NCBI GenBank assembly: GCA_036488875.1 | Contig: DASXGW010000001.1 | Coordinates: 491,312 to 555,311, forward strand | DNA length: 64,000 nt | Direction: 5' to 3' | From: Candidatus Baltobacteraceae bacterium | GTDB lineage: Bacteria > Vulcanimicrobiota > Vulcanimicrobiia > Vulcanimicrobiales > Vulcanimicrobiaceae | Shown: one piece after another, positions 61,692-64,000 of the stretch | How positions within the stretch are numbered: the first letter of the stretch is position 1 | Layout: every line of letters begins with the position of its first letter | Program-made: the position numbers and the translations under genes | The notes under the pieces: model-generated | What the model was told of the DNA's origin: nothing | Databases searched by the model: none | Seen by the model: only the letters and a program-made list of their open reading frames with translations

Positions 61692-63005
61692 ATGCGCATC
61701 TCCACCGATTCGATCTACGATCAACAAATTGCGTCGATCGACAACATCACCGCCCAAGAAGCGCTGTACGGGCAGCAGCTTTCGAGCGGCAAAGCCGTCA
61801 ACGTCCCGGGCGACGATCCGACGCAGATCGCCCAAGACCTCAACGTACGGACCGATATCGGCGTGCAGACGCAGGTCGGCGAGAATCTCACGAACGTCTC
61901 GTCGCAGCTGACGACGGTCGACGGCGCGCTTTCGAGCTTGACGAGCGTCTTGCAGAGCGCGCGATCGCTGGCGATCGAAGGCGCGAGCGACACGAACACG
62001 CCGTCGCAGCTCCAGGAGATCGCGCACCAGGTGTATCAGCTGCTGCAGCAGTCGGTCGGCATTGCCAACACGCAGTACGGCGGTTCCTACGTCTTCGCGG
62101 GCACGGCGACCCCGAGCTCGGCTCCGGTGGTGCTGACGGGTAGTCCCGCGACCGCGGTGACGTTCAACGGCAACAACGTCGCGCAGACGCAAGCGCTGCC
62201 CAACGGCGAGAAGCTCAACACCTCGGTAACGCTGCAGCAGGCCTTCAATTTCAGCGCGGCCGACGGCTCGCCCAGCGTTTTCCTGGCGCTGCAGAACCTG
62301 TACGACACGCTCAACAACGCCCAAACGACCGACGAGAGCACGACGGCCGTGAACCAATCCGGCCAAGCGATCGCGGCGGGCACGACGTACGCGCAAATGC
62401 TCACGGGCGCGGTTCCGCAGATTCTTGCGACCCCGCTTACGGCCGACTCCACCGGTAACGTCTCGATCTCGATTGCGTCAGGGCAGGACACCAACGGCAC
62501 CACGATCACGTTCGGCCCCGGCGACACGATGGCGAGCATCGTCGCCAAGATCAACGCCCAGACCGGCGTCACCGGCGTATCGGCGGCGTTCGACTTCCAG
62601 ACGCAGCGGCTCTCGCTGACCAGCGCGAGCAATCAGTCGTTTCAAGTTACCGACGTGTCGAGCCCCGGCGCGGCCAATACGGGCAACTTCGTCGCGGCCT
62701 TCAACCTCAACAATCAGGCCGACTTCGTCAACAACCTTTCCACCCAGCTCGGCGACATCGACCACATCACGCAAGTGATGCTCAACGCCCGGGCGCAGGT
62801 GGGATCGACGATACAGCAAGCGGGTGCGCTCAACAACACCTCGGACAGTACCGTCACCAACGATACCGCGGTTCAATCCAGTATCGAAGACACGAACATA
62901 CCCAAGGCAACAACTCAGTTTTCACTCGCTCAAACGGCCTTGCAAGCTGCGTACGGCACGACGTCGCAGCTGGAACAGAAAGACCTGTTCGACTACCTCC
63001 AATAA
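61692..63005 (+). CDS. flgL: Flagellar hook-associated protein 3 FlgL
   Basis: A 437-residue flagellin-like junction protein. N-terminal helix RISTDSIYDQQIASIDN, then GKAVNVPGDDPT and the C-terminal QFSLAQTALQAAYGTTSQLEQKDLFDYL. Between lies a large insert (residues about 150-370). ATG 61692, 20 bases after flgK. Confidence 0.94.
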   Translation: MRISTDSIYDQQIASIDNITAQEALYGQQLSSGKAVNVPGDDPTQIAQDLNVRTDIGVQTQVGENLTNVSSQLTTVDGALSSLTSVLQSARSLAIEGASDTNTPSQLQEIAHQVYQLLQQSVGIANTQYGGSYVFAGTATPSSAPVVLTGSPATAVTFNGNNVAQTQALPNGEKLNTSVTLQQAFNFSAADGSPSVFLALQNLYDTLNNAQTTDESTTAVNQSGQAIAAGTTYAQMLTGAVPQILATPLTADSTGNVSISIASGQDTNGTTITFGPGDTMASIVAKINAQTGVTGVSAAFDFQTQRLSLTSASNQSFQVTDVSSPGAANTGNFVAAFNLNNQADFVNNLSTQLGDIDHITQVMLNARAQVGSTIQQAGALNNTSDSTVTNDTAVQSSIEDTNIPKATTQFSLAQTALQAAYGTTSQLEQKDLFDYLQ

Positions 63006-63058
63006 TCCTTTACGCGAATCTAGTCCTTACACGAATCCACGAAAAGCAGGTGATTCAA

Positions 63059-63550
63059 ATGGAGTCTAAGACGGAATCGGTGAAGGCGACGCTGGTGAGT
63101 CTCCCTCGATTTGGGGATCTCGCCTATCGCGAAACCGACGTTATCGAGTTTCCGTGGGGGATGCCGGGATTTGACAACCTCCACCGGTGGCTCATACTCA
63201 CGCTGGATTCGCAGCCGAGCTTCGTCTGGCTCCAAAGCCTGGACGACGTGAACGTTGCGATGCCGGCGACAAACCCGCTGGCCGTATTCGAGCAGTACGA
63301 CCCGCAAATTCCCGCTCACGTCTTCTCGGCGCTGCAGATCCGCAACGCCGACGAGTTTACCATTCTCTGCACCGTGACGGTAAGCCCCGGCGCACGAGAG
63401 ATGACGATGAACCTCGCAGCGCCGATCGTCGTAAACTTGCACCTTCGCAAAGCGCTGCAAGTCGGCTTGGAGGGCGGCCGGTACAACTTAGCCGTGCCGA
63501 TGCCGCGCAAGAGCGACGCCCTCGATACCCTTACGGCGAAAGCCTCGTAA
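63059..63550 (+). CDS. fliW: Flagellar assembly factor FliW
   Basis: A 163-residue protein. FliW binds flagellin and releases CsrA to couple flagellin synthesis to assembly. Signatures are VIEFPWGMPGFDNLHRWLI and DEFTILCTVTV, and the C-terminal LRKALQVGLEGGRYNLAVPM. ATG 63059 has aggtga five bases upstream. No csrA is seen in the remaining window. Confidence 0.93.
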   Translation: MESKTESVKATLVSLPRFGDLAYRETDVIEFPWGMPGFDNLHRWLILTLDSQPSFVWLQSLDDVNVAMPATNPLAVFEQYDPQIPAHVFSALQIRNADEFTILCTVTVSPGAREMTMNLAAPIVVNLHLRKALQVGLEGGRYNLAVPMPRKSDALDTLTAKAS

Positions 63551-63580
63551 CGACCGGAACGATCAAAGGAGTGTATTGAA

Positions 63581-64000
63581 ATGTCTCAAGGCTTGAGCAT
63601 CGCCAACAATCTGTTGGCCAACAGTGTCCAGCTCAATCTGGACTACAATCAAAAGCAACTACAGAATACCGTTACCCAACTGTCGTCCGGTCTGCGTATC
63701 AACAGTGCCGCCGACGATCCCTCGGGTAATGCGATTGCAACCAATCTGCAAACGCAGGTTGACGGGTTCAACCAGGCCACCCAGAACGTGCAAAATGCCA
63801 ACAACGCAGCGCAAGTCGCGCTGGGTGCGTTGACGTCGACCACGAACATTCTGCAGCGCATTCGCAGCCTCGCCGTCGAAGCGGCTTCGGACATCAACAG
63901 CAACAACGACCGTCTGAATCTGCAGACGGAAGTCACGCAGCTGCTGCTCGAAGTCAACCGCATCGCGCAGAACACGAACTTCAACGGAGCGCCGTTGCTC
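63581..64000 (+). CDS. fliC: Flagellin FliC, N-terminal part (cut by window end)
   Basis: The first 140 codons of a flagellin. The D0/D1 region is clear: SSGLRINSAADDPSGNAIA, then NNAAQVALGALTSTTNILQR and LAVEAASDINSNNDRLNLQ, with EVNRIAQNTNFNGAPLL at the edge. ATG 63581 has aaaggag upstream. It lies 30 bases after fliW, without its own visible promoter or terminator between. The frame is open at base 64000. Confidence 0.96.
   Translation, partial: MSQGLSIANNLLANSVQLNLDYNQKQLQNTVTQLSSGLRINSAADDPSGNAIATNLQTQVDGFNQATQNVQNANNAAQVALGALTSTTNILQRIRSLAVEAASDINSNNDRLNLQTEVTQLLLEVNRIAQNTNFNGAPLL

Noticed and set aside
63006..63058. Possible sigma-28 promoter before fliW/fliC
   Set aside because: No TAAA-N15-GCCGATAA-like arrangement could be found in this gap or in the 30 bases before fliC.
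1..64000. tRNA, rRNA, CRISPR array, transposase or integrase genes
   Set aside because: I looked through all gaps and translations and saw no cloverleaf, regular spaced repeats or DDE/recombinase motifs.

Overview
The window is a GC-rich, very gene-dense stretch of a diderm, flagellated bacterium. Evidence for two membranes: Wza-like export protein, FlgH/FlgI ring proteins, several lipoproteins and an MsbA-like exporter. There is no tRNA, rRNA, insertion sequence, CRISPR or phage gene, and no gap over 300 bases. The gene style (compact overlapping operons, secreted HTHD-type lipoproteins, GTG/TTG starts) would fit a lineage such as Candidatus Eremiobacterota (WPS-2), but this is inference; no marker gene here settles it.

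Region 1 (about 1 to 34.9 kb) is a large surface polysaccharide locus. A plus-strand operon (1.7-8.9 kb) encodes a membrane-bound sugar 4,6-dehydratase and five enzymes matching the WbpA-B-D-E-I route to UDP-ManNAc3NAcA. Glycosyltransferases and a hexapeptide acyltransferase follow (8.8-14 kb). The 14.1-21 kb part holds three paralogous secreted proteins that look like TIM-barrel hydrolases, a sugar N-formyltransferase-like protein and a D-glucuronyl C5-epimerase-like protein. A LuxR-type regulator faces a seven-gene minus-strand operon (30.2 down to 21.9 kb): TlpA-like thioredoxin, double-domain glycosyltransferase, FemAB/GNAT-like protein, initiating sugar transferase, Wzx-like flippase, O-antigen ligase/polymerase and DegT aminotransferase. 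A Wza-Wzc-receiver operon (30.4-34 kb) completes the export machine. Two paralogous lipoproteins (868-1632 and 34105-34854) bracket the locus.

Region 2 (35 to 50 kb) is housekeeping. It contains an ATP-grasp-like protein and a long overlapping operon with a HAD phosphatase, MoaD, MoaE, an alpha/beta hydrolase, a MoeB-rhodanese fusion, an aldo/keto reductase, QueG, a LolA-like protein and MoaA. An ECF sigma factor follows, overlapping an anti-sigma/TonB fusion, then a GNAT protein, a photolyase, a zinc-finger membrane protein and an MsbA-like ABC exporter.

Region 3 (50 to 64 kb) is flagellar: flgB-flgC-fliE, closed by a strong terminator, and flgF-flgG-flgA-flgH-flgI-flgJ-flgN-flgK-flgL-fliW-fliC (fliC cut by the window end). 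Both groups are preceded by good matches to the flagellar sigma-28 promoter (TAAA-N15-GCCGATAA). Between them, on the opposite strand, sit a TPR-sulfotransferase and a SET-domain-like protein.

Most promising for novelty: the combination of uronate C5-epimerase, ManNAc3NAcA synthesis and the three-paralog secreted family, which suggests an uncharacterised acidic, possibly glycosaminoglycan-like exopolysaccharide; and the SET/sulfotransferase pair lodged between two flagellar operons.
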